Source: UBA6345 sp045577635 (lineage in GTDB: Bacteria > Bacillota > Clostridia > Christensenellales > UBA1242). Taken from it: 10,896 nt of DNA. Both the position numbers and the translations under genes were made by a program. The notes under the pieces were generated by a model. The model did no database searches and had not been told where the DNA came from. It saw nothing but the letters and a program-made list of their open reading frames with translations. Positions 1-7,047 of this stretch are shown here, in pieces; position 1 is the stretch's first letter; every line of letters starts with the position of its first letter. The stretch covers positions 1 through 10,896 of the forward strand of contig JAZNIS010000045.1 of NCBI GenBank assembly GCA_045577635.1, given 5' to 3'.

Positions 1-46
1 GTTGATTTATGACATTGTCTTCCTAAGACCGCTTGGCCTCCGACTT
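1..46. other. Sequencing adapter read-through (MGI/BGI DNBSEQ type), not organism DNA
   Basis: Bases 15-46, beginning TTGTCTTCCTAAGACC and ending GCTTGGCCTCCGACTT, are as I remember it the exact reverse complement of the 32-base MGI/BGI DNBSEQ adapter that starts AAGTCGGAGG and ends GGAAGACAA. In that adapter the 32-mer is followed by a 10-base sample barcode and then CAACTCC. Read in reverse, this predicts GTTG, ten barcode bases and then the 32-mer. The window has exactly that: GTTG at 1-4, ATTTATGACA at 5-14 and the adapter from 15. The block is also far richer in G and C than the flanking DNA. It was joined to the contig by read-through or misassembly. Anything predicted in it, including a TTG start at 33, is spurious. 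Confidence 0.95.
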
Positions 47-47
47 A

Positions 48-362
48 TATTCTTTTGTTGGTGGTGGTATTGAAAATGACGAAACAAAAGAAGAATGTTT
101 AAAAAGGGAATTTATTGAAGAATCGGGTTATGAACTTTTAAGTGCCGAACCGTTTGTAACTATTGATTGTTTTTGGTTGGCAGCTGGTAAGTGGCCACTT
201 GAAACTTTGGCAAATTTTTATATTGTTAAAGTTGGAAATAAACTTTGTGAGCCCACCGAAGAAGGTCATGTGGTAGAAGAAATTAAACTTGAAAAAGTTA
301 ATGAAATTTTGCCGTTGCCATACCACAAAAAAGCTTTGGAATTATTTTTAAATAGGTTATAA
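48..362 (+). CDS. Nudix hydrolase, 5'-truncated by the contig end
   Basis: Nudix proteins hydrolyse nucleoside diphosphates linked to another group, using a metal held by the Nudix box. A complete box fitting GX5EX7REUXEEXGU is encoded at 63-131, with REFIEESGY as its metal-binding core. The residues before it (YSFVGGG) match the usual strand leading into the box, and the C-terminal half of the fold follows to a TAA stop at 360-362. About 40 N-terminal residues expected of the family are missing because the DNA upstream of about base 47 is adapter sequence. The true start lies outside this window, and the in-frame TTG at 33 should not be used. The substrate cannot be told from the fragment. 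The next gene begins 49 bases downstream. Confidence 0.85.
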   Translation, partial: YSFVGGGIENDETKEECLKREFIEESGYELLSAEPFVTIDCFWLAAGKWPLETLANFYIVKVGNKLCEPTEEGHVVEEIKLEKVNEILPLPYHKKALELFLNRL

Positions 363-363
363 T
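336..363 (+). promoter_or_regulatory. Possible sigma-A promoter for the kinase-like gene
   Basis: TATAAT at 358-363 overlaps the stop codon of the Nudix gene. TTGGAA at 336-341 lies 16 bases upstream and matches four of six -35 positions. Transcription would start near 370, leaving a leader of about 40 bases before the start at 412. The -10 is perfect, but such hexamers arise by chance in AT-rich DNA, so this is tentative. Confidence 0.35.
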
Positions 364-411
364 ATAATAACTTTGTTTTGTCTAGAATGAAATAATAATG
401 TTGGGGTTGTT

Positions 412-1224
412 ATGAAGTATAATGTTGTAAAAAAGTTGGGTAGTGGTTCTGCCGGTGATGCATATCTATTAGAAGATGGTAAGGCAATTATTGTTGGTAA
501 AAGAGAAGATTCTTTTTTAACATATAAGGCCATGTTTGAAAAAATGCAAGTTGTTAACGGGAAAATTACAACGGTTAATTATCCTAAGGTTTACAGTTTA
601 ATTCCTGCTTGTTTAGATTATCCGTTTGGGGCAATTATTGAAGAATGTATTTTAGGTAAAGAATTAAGAACAGTTATTTCTAATTTAAGTGTTGAGCAAA
701 AAAATAAAATTGGAAAAGTGTTGGGTAGGTTTCTTGCTGAACTTCATTGTATTACAGTTAATGGCAATAAAGAGCAGGAAATTGACACAAACCTAAACAA
801 ATATGATAAAAGCTTGGCAATTTTAAAAGAATATTTAACTAATGATGTTTATTGTAAACTTGCTGAATTAAAGCAGGTTTATAAAAATATGCTTGTTAGC
901 AAAGAGTTTTGTTTAACTCATGGTGATTTAAATGCGGGTAATATAATGGTTGCCGAAAATGGTGAAATTTCGGGTGTTATAGATTTTGGAAATATGGAGT
1001 TTTATATTCCTGAAATTGAATTTGTTCATATGTATTTTTTTGATAGTGTTATTTATAATTCTATGGTTAAAAACTATCCTAAAAAAATTGATGATAAGGA
1101 AGTGGTTTTTTTAGAGTTAGTTGTAAATATTAGACACTTTAAAAACATTAAAAATTTTGAAGACAGAAAAACAAATTGTTTAAAAAACATTAATGCACTT
1201 TTAAATAAATTTTTGGAAATGTAG
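412..1224 (+). CDS. Aminoglycoside/choline-kinase-like phosphotransferase (APH fold)
   Basis: This 270-residue protein has the layout of the APH/choline kinase family, ATP-dependent small-molecule kinases with a protein-kinase-like fold. A glycine-rich loop is at residues 10-15 (GSGSAG). K30 in the following strand could be the ATP-binding lysine. The catalytic-loop (Brenner) motif HGDLNAGNI is at 170-178, with H170, D172 and N177. The metal-binding IDFGN is at 190-194. All core residues are present, so it is probably active. The family covers antibiotic, choline, homoserine and sugar kinases, and nothing here fixes the substrate, so a resistance role should not be assumed. There is no signal peptide, so it is likely cytosolic. 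The ATG start follows a G-rich stretch (TTGGGG) about 8 bases upstream. It ends in TAG, with the next start 80 bases on. Confidence 0.85.
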   Translation: MKYNVVKKLGSGSAGDAYLLEDGKAIIVGKREDSFLTYKAMFEKMQVVNGKITTVNYPKVYSLIPACLDYPFGAIIEECILGKELRTVISNLSVEQKNKIGKVLGRFLAELHCITVNGNKEQEIDTNLNKYDKSLAILKEYLTNDVYCKLAELKQVYKNMLVSKEFCLTHGDLNAGNIMVAENGEISGVIDFGNMEFYIPEIEFVHMYFFDSVIYNSMVKNYPKKIDDKEVVFLELVVNIRHFKNIKNFEDRKTNCLKNINALLNKFLEM

Positions 1225-1304
1225 TGAATCAATTAAACCTTAAAATTTTAATTTTAGTGTTTTGGATTTTATGATACTATTTGTTAAATAGGGGAGAAAT
1301 AAAA

Positions 1305-2060
1305 ATGAAAGTAATTAACTTAAAATGTTCTAGTTGTGGAAGTTCGCTTGAAGTTCCTGATTCAAAACAACAATGCAAATGTTCGTATTGTGGTGCTGTT
1401 GTTTTAATTCAAAAACCTGAAACTGAAACAAAAAACAAAGTTTTGTCACTTGATAAATTGTTATCACGAACTGCAAAGTTAGAAGGTGATGGAAACGAAT
1501 TTAAAGCAATGGAATTATATGATAAGTTTTTAGAAACCGAACCTAATAATCCTTATGTTTTATTTGCAAGGTCGTTTGTTTCACTAATGGACACTGACGA
1601 AGATGATTTTAATATGGAATTATTTAAAGAGTATTTTAATAAAGGGTTAAACTTTATTGAAAACGATAAAATGGAAATTCTAGATTTTATAATGTATCGT
1701 TATATTCGTTACACAATTCCTTCTATGCAAGTTTGGCAACAATATGCTTACGATAAATTAAAAGATATAGATAGAAGGGAGGCTTCGTTAAGGTTTACTA
1801 GAAATATGAGATATTTGTTTGATATTTTAAAAACAATTAACGATATGGTTGATTCTGCAAATTTTGAAAAATTAAGTAAGAGTTACATTAACGAATATAA
1901 AGATTTTAAATGTGGCATTGTTGAGTTTTGTAAGGAATTAATAGAATATGATGAAATTTATGGCTTAAAATTTTCTTACTTTGAAAAAATTAAAATAAAT
2001 CGTTATGCACTACAAGAAAAAAATAAATATAAAAAATTTGTTAGAACTTATAAAAACTAA
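1305..2060 (+). CDS. Zinc-ribbon protein with TPR-like helical body, function unknown
   Basis: The predicted protein has 251 residues. I chose ATG 1305 over the in-frame TTG at 1281 because GGGGAG at 1291-1296 is placed as its ribosome binding site and the zinc ribbon then starts at the N-terminus. The ribbon uses C8-x2-C11 and C26-x2-C29, with an extra C24, and has the CSSCG...CSYCG form common in Bacillota zinc-ribbon proteins. Residues about 50-90 resemble a tetratricopeptide-type helix pair (KAMELYDKFLETEPNNPYVL). The rest is charged and aromatic-rich and looks helical. No membrane segment or signal peptide is visible. A metal-stabilised adaptor or protein-binding role would fit the architecture, but no specific function is recognised. 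A possible -10 (TATGAT, 1270-1275) precedes it without a good -35, so it may be cotranscribed with the kinase gene. Confidence 0.8.
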   Translation: MKVINLKCSSCGSSLEVPDSKQQCKCSYCGAVVLIQKPETETKNKVLSLDKLLSRTAKLEGDGNEFKAMELYDKFLETEPNNPYVLFARSFVSLMDTDEDDFNMELFKEYFNKGLNFIENDKMEILDFIMYRYIRYTIPSMQVWQQYAYDKLKDIDRREASLRFTRNMRYLFDILKTINDMVDSANFEKLSKSYINEYKDFKCGIVEFCKELIEYDEIYGLKFSYFEKIKINRYALQEKNKYKKFVRTYKN

Positions 2061-2063
2061 AAC

Positions 2064-2095
2064 AAAAAGGAACAGTTTAAGTTGTTCCTTTTTTT
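2064..2095 (+). terminator. Intrinsic terminator after the zinc-ribbon gene
   Basis: An 11-bp stem (AAAAAGGAACA at 2064-2074 with TGTTCCTTTTT at 2083-2093) encloses an 8-base loop and runs into a T tract. It lies 3 bases after the stop codon and separates this unit from the large surface-protein gene. Confidence 0.9.
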
Positions 2096-2124
2096 GTTGT
2101 ATTTATTTAATTATATTAAATAAT

Positions 2125-2154
2125 TTGACAAAAGTTTGTTTTATTGATTATTCT
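2125..2154 (+). promoter_or_regulatory. Likely sigma-A promoter for the 887-residue surface protein
   Basis: A perfect TTGACA at 2125-2130 is followed after 18 bases by TATTCT at 2149-2154 (four of six -10 positions). Transcription would start near 2161, giving a leader of about 20 bases that includes the strong site AAAGGGG at 2169-2175. A terminator lies just upstream, so the gene needs its own promoter. Confidence 0.6.
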
Positions 2155-2181
2155 AAAAATAACAAATTAAAGGGGTGAAAA

Positions 2182-4845
2182 ATGAAAAAAGTAATTGCTA
2201 GAATATTTATAGTAATTGGATTAATGTGTATTTCTGCTGTTGCTGTTTGGGTTGTTAAAGATATTCAAATTAAAAAACTTAACGACGAACACAAAACAGA
2301 AATTACAGATTTAAATAGTAAGCACAATGCTGAACTAAAAAATATTGAAATAGACACAACTCATGCTAAAAAACAATATTTATTATCGGAAGATTTTACA
2401 GCTGCTGGTTTAAAAGTTAATGCTGTTTACAAAGATGGCTCAAAAGAAGAACTTACCACAGGTTACACAGTTGATTCTTCCATGTTTGATAGTAACGATG
2501 TTGATAGTTATTCAATTAATGTTTCCTATGAAGGTTTTTTAAAGAATTATGTTGTTGAAGTTTTACAACCAGATTCTATCGTTGTTGAACTTAACGACAC
2601 AAAAGCTTTTGTTGGGCAGGGATTAAACTCTTTAAAACCTACAATTAAAGCTGTTTATAACAATGGTGGAACACCAATTTTTAAAACAGTTGCTAAATAT
2701 GATAACTACGATTTTGAAACCGAAACTGAAGGAACAAAAACATTTAAGTTTTATTCTTACGGAAAAGAAGTTTCAACTAGTTTAGAAGTTGTTTCTGTTA
2801 CTGATTATGTAGCACATATTAAAGAAAAACTTGCTGCTCATTTAGAAACAGAAACTTATAACAGTGTTTTCGTTGCAAATGATAAAACCGATAGTGAATC
2901 TTTTGTTGAATATATTTCAATTAACGGTTTATATGCTAAAATGGCATATGATGAAATGTGGATTGATACAGATGGTAAATCTTACACAAAATCAGTTTCA
3001 AAAGATTATGATGATGTTGTAGATTTTGGTTCATTTGAAAATGCATTAAAAGAAGAAATGAATGTTAATAATTTAAGTGAAATTGTTGAATCTTTATTAA
3101 ATTCATTATTAAATTTAAGAACTACAGATTTTACTTATGATGCGGTAAATAACACACTTACATTTGAAGATATTAATGGTAGTGTTGCTGTTATTGATTA
3201 TGAAACAGGTTTACCTTTAAGTTTCCAAGGAATGAATATTTTATATGATTACAACTTTGAAATTCCTAGCAAGGCAGGAATTGATTTTGAATACACTTTA
3301 AAAGTTGAAACAAATAAAATATCTGGTTTGTTACAAGGTCAATCGTTAAATGATTTAAATTTAAAAGCATATTCAGTTTCTGGTTTAGATGGAACAGAAA
3401 CCGATGTTACAAATAGTGCTAGTTTAAAAATTACACCATCTAGTTTAGATGTTTCACAAAAGGGTGTGTATTCTTTAACTTGTGAATATAGGGGTCGTAA
3501 ACAAAAAATTACATTTAATGTTTTTGAAGAAGAAGATTATATTCAACAAGTTTTTGAAATAGGATTAGCTGAAAGCAAAAAACAACAAATAATTAAATAC
3601 GAATATATTCAAACAAATTCAAATGGAATAGCTTATCTTTCTGATACAGAATATGTTGTTAAGTTTGTTGAAGGTGAAACACAAATGCAAGTGTTTACCG
3701 ATGAAAATAATCAATTAGTTTATGCTATTGATAATGATGGTTATATTCTTAAATTTGCAAATGCCGAAGATAGAGCTAAATATATGTTTGCTGTTTCAAG
3801 TGCCAAAGATTCATTATTAGAACAAATGTATCCTGATAGATTAAAAGAGGCAACTTGTCAAGTTTCTGCAACAGATATTATTATTACAAAAGTTAGTGCA
3901 GGTAGTTCTGTTACAACATATTATATTAATAAAAATACAATGATGGTTTACAAAAAACAATATACCGATTTAACTGAGCCTGATAGATCTAACTTGTCTG
4001 AATATACATATATTACTGAAATGCCAACTTTTGATAAATCAGATTTAACTTTAGATGCTCCTGGTGAAGAATTTATTAATGTTACCAACAGTGGAAATGT
4101 TTATGTTTTATCAGATGGAACATTTAAACAAAATTTACATGTTTTCCATGTTGATGCTATGGGTGTTGTAACTGAAGTTCCTGCTGCAGATTATATAATT
4201 GCAAAACACCCAGATGACGAATATTATGTTGAATATGATGGAATGGTTTCAGATGAAATTTATGTTGTTGATGATAATGATTTGTTAAGTTCAATTGTTG
4301 ATGTTGTATTTGATGAAAAACACAATCTAGAAAACTTTTATTATAGTTCAACAAAAAATCTTAAAAAATCTGAAGTGTATTTCAGTGACAATTATGTTTA
4401 TGTTATAGGATATACAGAAAGTGGAACCGAATTTGTTAAGAGTTGGATTGATGAAACAGGAAAAGTAATGTCTATATATAATGATTCTGTTTATGAATAC
4501 ATTCAATATGCAAATTTTGATGATGCTGCTAGAAAACTTTTGGGAAATTCATTAAATGAAATTTACTATAATAATGTGGTTTCACACTATAAATCAATAG
4601 TGTTATCAAATGCAGATAGTCAAGATGTAGATGTTGTTGATAATGTTTGCACTATTAGTTTTGATTGTTCTACTACAATTTATAATATTGAAATTGATTT
4701 GGCTACCGAAACAATTATTAAAATTGAAGTAGAAGATGCAGATTCTGTTGTTGAAGAAATTAAAACTAATATTTCTAATTTTGAAATTCCAGAAATTCCT
4801 ACAAATGTTACTTGGCAAGAAGTTGAGAATTTTTCATTTCAATAA
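2182..4845 (+). CDS. Large membrane-anchored surface protein with Ig-like domains and a repeated module
   Basis: This 887-residue protein starts with a lysine pair and one hydrophobic segment (residues about 5-25). No good lipobox is present (GLMC has the wrong spacing residues), so an N-terminal membrane anchor with an external body is most likely. A short charged linker, possibly coiled coil, spans 28-56. Residues about 58-128 look like a bacterial Ig-like domain of the Big_3/Big_4 kind (AGLKVNAVYKDGSKEEL). About 130-206 and 370-448 look like further Ig-like domains, and about 620-697 is a possible fourth. Between and after them lie three long modules (about 207-365, 450-617 and 698-875), each opening with a D-x-(V/I/L)-type helix and closing on a strand ending in EIP or EMP. 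These are beta-rich and acidic, with a faint look of LolA/LppX-type lipid-binding folds, which is inference only. AAAGGGG sits 7 bases before ATG. The gene forms its own transcription unit. Function is unknown. Confidence 0.8.
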   Translation: MKKVIARIFIVIGLMCISAVAVWVVKDIQIKKLNDEHKTEITDLNSKHNAELKNIEIDTTHAKKQYLLSEDFTAAGLKVNAVYKDGSKEELTTGYTVDSSMFDSNDVDSYSINVSYEGFLKNYVVEVLQPDSIVVELNDTKAFVGQGLNSLKPTIKAVYNNGGTPIFKTVAKYDNYDFETETEGTKTFKFYSYGKEVSTSLEVVSVTDYVAHIKEKLAAHLETETYNSVFVANDKTDSESFVEYISINGLYAKMAYDEMWIDTDGKSYTKSVSKDYDDVVDFGSFENALKEEMNVNNLSEIVESLLNSLLNLRTTDFTYDAVNNTLTFEDINGSVAVIDYETGLPLSFQGMNILYDYNFEIPSKAGIDFEYTLKVETNKISGLLQGQSLNDLNLKAYSVSGLDGTETDVTNSASLKITPSSLDVSQKGVYSLTCEYRGRKQKITFNVFEEEDYIQQVFEIGLAESKKQQIIKYEYIQTNSNGIAYLSDTEYVVKFVEGETQMQVFTDENNQLVYAIDNDGYILKFANAEDRAKYMFAVSSAKDSLLEQMYPDRLKEATCQVSATDIIITKVSAGSSVTTYYINKNTMMVYKKQYTDLTEPDRSNLSEYTYITEMPTFDKSDLTLDAPGEEFINVTNSGNVYVLSDGTFKQNLHVFHVDAMGVVTEVPAADYIIAKHPDDEYYVEYDGMVSDEIYVVDDNDLLSSIVDVVFDEKHNLENFYYSSTKNLKKSEVYFSDNYVYVIGYTESGTEFVKSWIDETGKVMSIYNDSVYEYIQYANFDDAARKLLGNSLNEIYYNNVVSHYKSIVLSNADSQDVDVVDNVCTISFDCSTTIYNIEIDLATETIIKIEVEDADSVVEEIKTNISNFEIPEIPTNVTWQEVENFSFQ

Positions 4846-4874
4846 AAAGAGCGAATTATTTCGCTCTTTTTTTT
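4844..4874 (+). terminator. Intrinsic terminator after the surface-protein gene
   Basis: A 12-bp stem (AAAAAGAGCGAA at 4844-4855 with TTCGCTCTTTTT at 4860-4871) has a 4-base loop and a run of T residues. It begins inside the stop codon, making the surface-protein gene a compact single-gene unit. Confidence 0.92.
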
Positions 4875-4967
4875 GTTTAAATTTTATGTGCTATGCAAAA
4901 CAAATAAAACTTTATAATAAAGCCGTTTTTATGTGTTTGCATAATACCAATAATTAAGCAATTAATT

Positions 4968-4996
4968 TTTACAAATTTTTAAGTTTGTGTTATAAT
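4968..4996 (+). promoter_or_regulatory. Near-consensus extended -10 promoter for the transglutaminase-like gene
   Basis: TTTACA at 4968-4973 (five of six) and a perfect TATAAT at 4991-4996 are separated by exactly 17 bases. TGT directly before the -10 supplies the extended TGn element. Transcription would start near 5003, only about 15 bases before the TTG start at 5018. This rules out the in-frame upstream TTG at 4985, which lies inside the promoter. Confidence 0.85.
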
Positions 4997-5017
4997 AAAA
5001 AAGCGGGAGAAATTGCT

Positions 5018-5638
5018 TTGGAAAAATTAGATGTAAATAACTTTTGTGTTGCAGGTTTTTTAACAAAACCATTTTTAAAAACTGAATATATTTTAGAAAA
5101 GGTTAATTTTGATTATAATGCAAAAATTGCAAATAATCCTAACTACACAAAACTAGAAAGTTTATATTTATGGATTGACCATGTTATTAAATTTTCTAGA
5201 GATAAACAATTTGTGGAGTTAAACAAATTTAACAGATTTGCAAGTGAAATTTGGGAAAGTGGTTTTTCAGTTGGTTGTTCCGACTATGCCATTTTATTTG
5301 CAACATTTGCAAGGCAATTAGGTTACCCAACAACAATTTTAGCAACAGCCGAATTTAATTGGTTTAGTAGGTTTAAGGGTGGCGATAATAAACGACATTC
5401 TGGGCACTATTTTTGTGAGTGTTTTTATAATGGTAAGTGGGTACTTGTTGACCCTGCATCTAGAAAATTAGATTTAAACTATAATCCAAATAAAAAAGTT
5501 ATTAATTTAAGTTATTGTGTGGGTGATTCATATAAATTTATTCCATATTTAAGGTGTTTGGATTTAGGCAAAAAGCAAAACATTGATAGCCACAATTTAG
5601 AGATGGATATGTTGTGTGATAAAATTAAAATTGATTAA
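5018..5638 (+). CDS. Transglutaminase-like (papain-fold) protein
   Basis: From the TTG at 5018 the protein has 206 residues. That start is preferred because GGGAGA at 5005-5010 is correctly spaced and the promoter's -10 covers anything further upstream. The core matches the transglutaminase-like fold. The nucleophile region is VGCSDYAILFATFARQLGYP with C87, followed by H130 in SGHYFCECFYNGKW and D145 in LVDPAS, so the Cys-His-Asp triad is complete. Family members are cysteine proteases, peptide N-glycanase-like enzymes or true transglutaminases, and the substrate cannot be read from sequence. There is no signal peptide or membrane segment, so it is predicted to be cytoplasmic, unlike the many exported members of the family. 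It is flanked by a terminator and a promoter upstream and a weak hairpin downstream, so it is probably transcribed alone. Confidence 0.82.
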   Translation: MEKLDVNNFCVAGFLTKPFLKTEYILEKVNFDYNAKIANNPNYTKLESLYLWIDHVIKFSRDKQFVELNKFNRFASEIWESGFSVGCSDYAILFATFARQLGYPTTILATAEFNWFSRFKGGDNKRHSGHYFCECFYNGKWVLVDPASRKLDLNYNPNKKVINLSYCVGDSYKFIPYLRCLDLGKKQNIDSHNLEMDMLCDKIKID

Positions 5639-5681
5639 AAAGGTTTTGTTAATAAAATCGGTTCTAATTTTATTTAAAAAT

Positions 5682-5700
5682 AGAGTGTTTTACACTCTTT
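5682..5700 (+). terminator. Weak terminator-like hairpin after the transglutaminase-like gene
   Basis: AGAGTGT (5682-5688) pairs with ACACTCT (5692-5698) around a 3-base loop. Only three T residues follow before the run is broken, so termination may be partial. A second T run at 5712-5719 lacks a good stem. Confidence 0.45.
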
Positions 5701-5783
5701 AATAAAGGGTTCTTTTTTTAGTGCTAGTAACAATAATTTTTAAGTTTTTCATAAAATGAAGTATCTAGATATACGGAGTTATT

Positions 5784-7034
5784 ATGGATTCATTTTATAT
5801 AACGGGTGGTAATAAGTTGAAGGGGAATATTAAAATTCCTTCGGCTAAAAATGCATTATTACCAATTTTGGCTTGTTCGGTTATGTGTGATGGAGTTGTT
5901 GAAATAAACAATTGTTCCAGATTTTCTGATGTTGAATATATGGTGAAAATTTTAACTGAAATTGGCTGTAAAACAAATTTTTTTAATGAAGATTTAATCA
6001 TTGATTCTAGTTGTGCTGATAAGTATTTTATTCCTGAAGAATATTCTAAAATGGTTAGGTCTTCAATTTTTATGTTAGGACCACTTATTGCAAAATTTAA
6101 AAAGGCAAAAGTTGCATATCCGGGTGGTTGCAACATAGGTAGTAGGCCCATTGATTTACATATTAAAGGTTTAAAAGCATTAAATGTTAAAATAGAAGAA
6201 AAACATGGTTACATTTATTGCGATGGAACTAACTTAAAAGCGGGAATTGTTCATTTGGATTTTCCTAGTGTGGGGGCAACTGAAAATATTATGATGGCAG
6301 CAGTTTTTGCAAAGGGAAAAACTGAAATTTACAATGCTGCAAAAGAACCAGAAATTGAAGATTTGCAAAATTTTATTAATAAAATGGGTGGCAAGGTTAG
6401 TGGTGCAGGAACTAGCACAATTATAATTGAAGGTGTAAAAAAATTAAATTCAGTTGCTTACAAGGCAATACCAGATAGAATTATTGCAGGAACTTATTTA
6501 ATTGCATGTGCTTCTGTTGGTGGAAATATTACTTTATTTGACGGAAAACCCGAATTTAATATGGCTTTAATCTCTAAACTTAAACAAAGCGGTTGCAATA
6601 TTAAAATAAAAAGTGATAATATAAATATAGAAGTGGAAACTCGTCCAAAATGCATTTCAAAAATTGAAACACTTCCATATCCCGGTTTCCCAACAGATTT
6701 GCAAAGCCAAATGTTAACCTTGCAAACAATTTCAAGGGGAACAAGTGTAGTTATTGAAAATTTGTTTGAAACCAGATTTAAAATTTTTACCGAACTAAAA
6801 AAGATGGGTGCAAATATAATTTTAAAAGACAGAACAGCATTCGTTAAAGGGGTAAAAAATTTATATGGTGCAAATGTAACTGCACCTGATTTAAGAAGTG
6901 GGGCAGGTCTTGTTATTGCTGGGTTATCTGCTTTAGGATATACTACAATTAACGATGTTTATCATATAGATCGTGGCTATTATAAGTTGGAAGAAACTTT
7001 GAATAGTTTGGGTGCAGAAATTAAAAGAATTTAA
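5784..7034 (+). CDS. murA: UDP-N-acetylglucosamine 1-carboxyvinyltransferase (MurA)
   Basis: MurA transfers enolpyruvate from phosphoenolpyruvate to UDP-N-acetylglucosamine in the cytoplasm, the first committed step of peptidoglycan synthesis. The 416-residue length is normal, and key residues fall at numbers very close to the E. coli enzyme: K22-N23 in SAKNALLP, catalytic C116 in PGGCNIGSRPIDLHI (C115 in E. coli), D305 in PGFPTDLQSQM, R371 in PDLRSGAG and R397 in DRGYY. The catalytic Cys is present rather than the Asp seen in fosfomycin-insensitive enzymes, so fosfomycin sensitivity at the target is expected. GGAG at 5775-5778 precedes ATG. It is 13 bases upstream of ftsQ and forms an operon with it. 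Firmicutes often carry two MurA paralogues (MurA and MurZ), and this window cannot say which this is. Confidence 0.97.
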   Translation: MDSFYITGGNKLKGNIKIPSAKNALLPILACSVMCDGVVEINNCSRFSDVEYMVKILTEIGCKTNFFNEDLIIDSSCADKYFIPEEYSKMVRSSIFMLGPLIAKFKKAKVAYPGGCNIGSRPIDLHIKGLKALNVKIEEKHGYIYCDGTNLKAGIVHLDFPSVGATENIMMAAVFAKGKTEIYNAAKEPEIEDLQNFINKMGGKVSGAGTSTIIIEGVKKLNSVAYKAIPDRIIAGTYLIACASVGGNITLFDGKPEFNMALISKLKQSGCNIKIKSDNINIEVETRPKCISKIETLPYPGFPTDLQSQMLTLQTISRGTSVVIENLFETRFKIFTELKKMGANIILKDRTAFVKGVKNLYGANVTAPDLRSGAGLVIAGLSALGYTTINDVYHIDRGYYKLEETLNSLGAEIKRI

Positions 7035-7047
7035 GTAAGGGAAAATA

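Noticed and set aside
412..1224. Calling the kinase-like gene an antibiotic resistance gene
   Set aside because: The APH fold covers many non-resistance kinases, and no sequence feature points to an aminoglycoside substrate.
1241..1256. AT-only inverted repeat between the kinase and zinc-ribbon genes as a terminator
   Set aside because: It has no G-C pairs and no following T tract, so it is unlikely to terminate transcription.
1281..1304. Longer reading of the zinc-ribbon protein from TTG 1281
   Set aside because: It would place the strong GGGGAG site inside the coding region. ATG 1305 is correctly spaced from it.
2191..2245. Lipoprotein signal in the 887-residue surface protein
   Set aside because: The cysteine in GLMC is not preceded by a valid lipobox, so a membrane-anchor helix is more likely.
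4882..4935. Direct repeats of TTTTATGTG and an imperfect ATGCAAA/TTTGCAT inverted repeat in the gap before 4968
   Set aside because: The elements are short, AT-rich and imperfect, with no link to any gene signal. They are not distinguishable from chance.
4985..5017. Longer reading of the transglutaminase-like protein from TTG 4985
   Set aside because: It lies within the promoter's -10 region and has no ribosome binding site. TTG 5018 with GGGAGA fits better.
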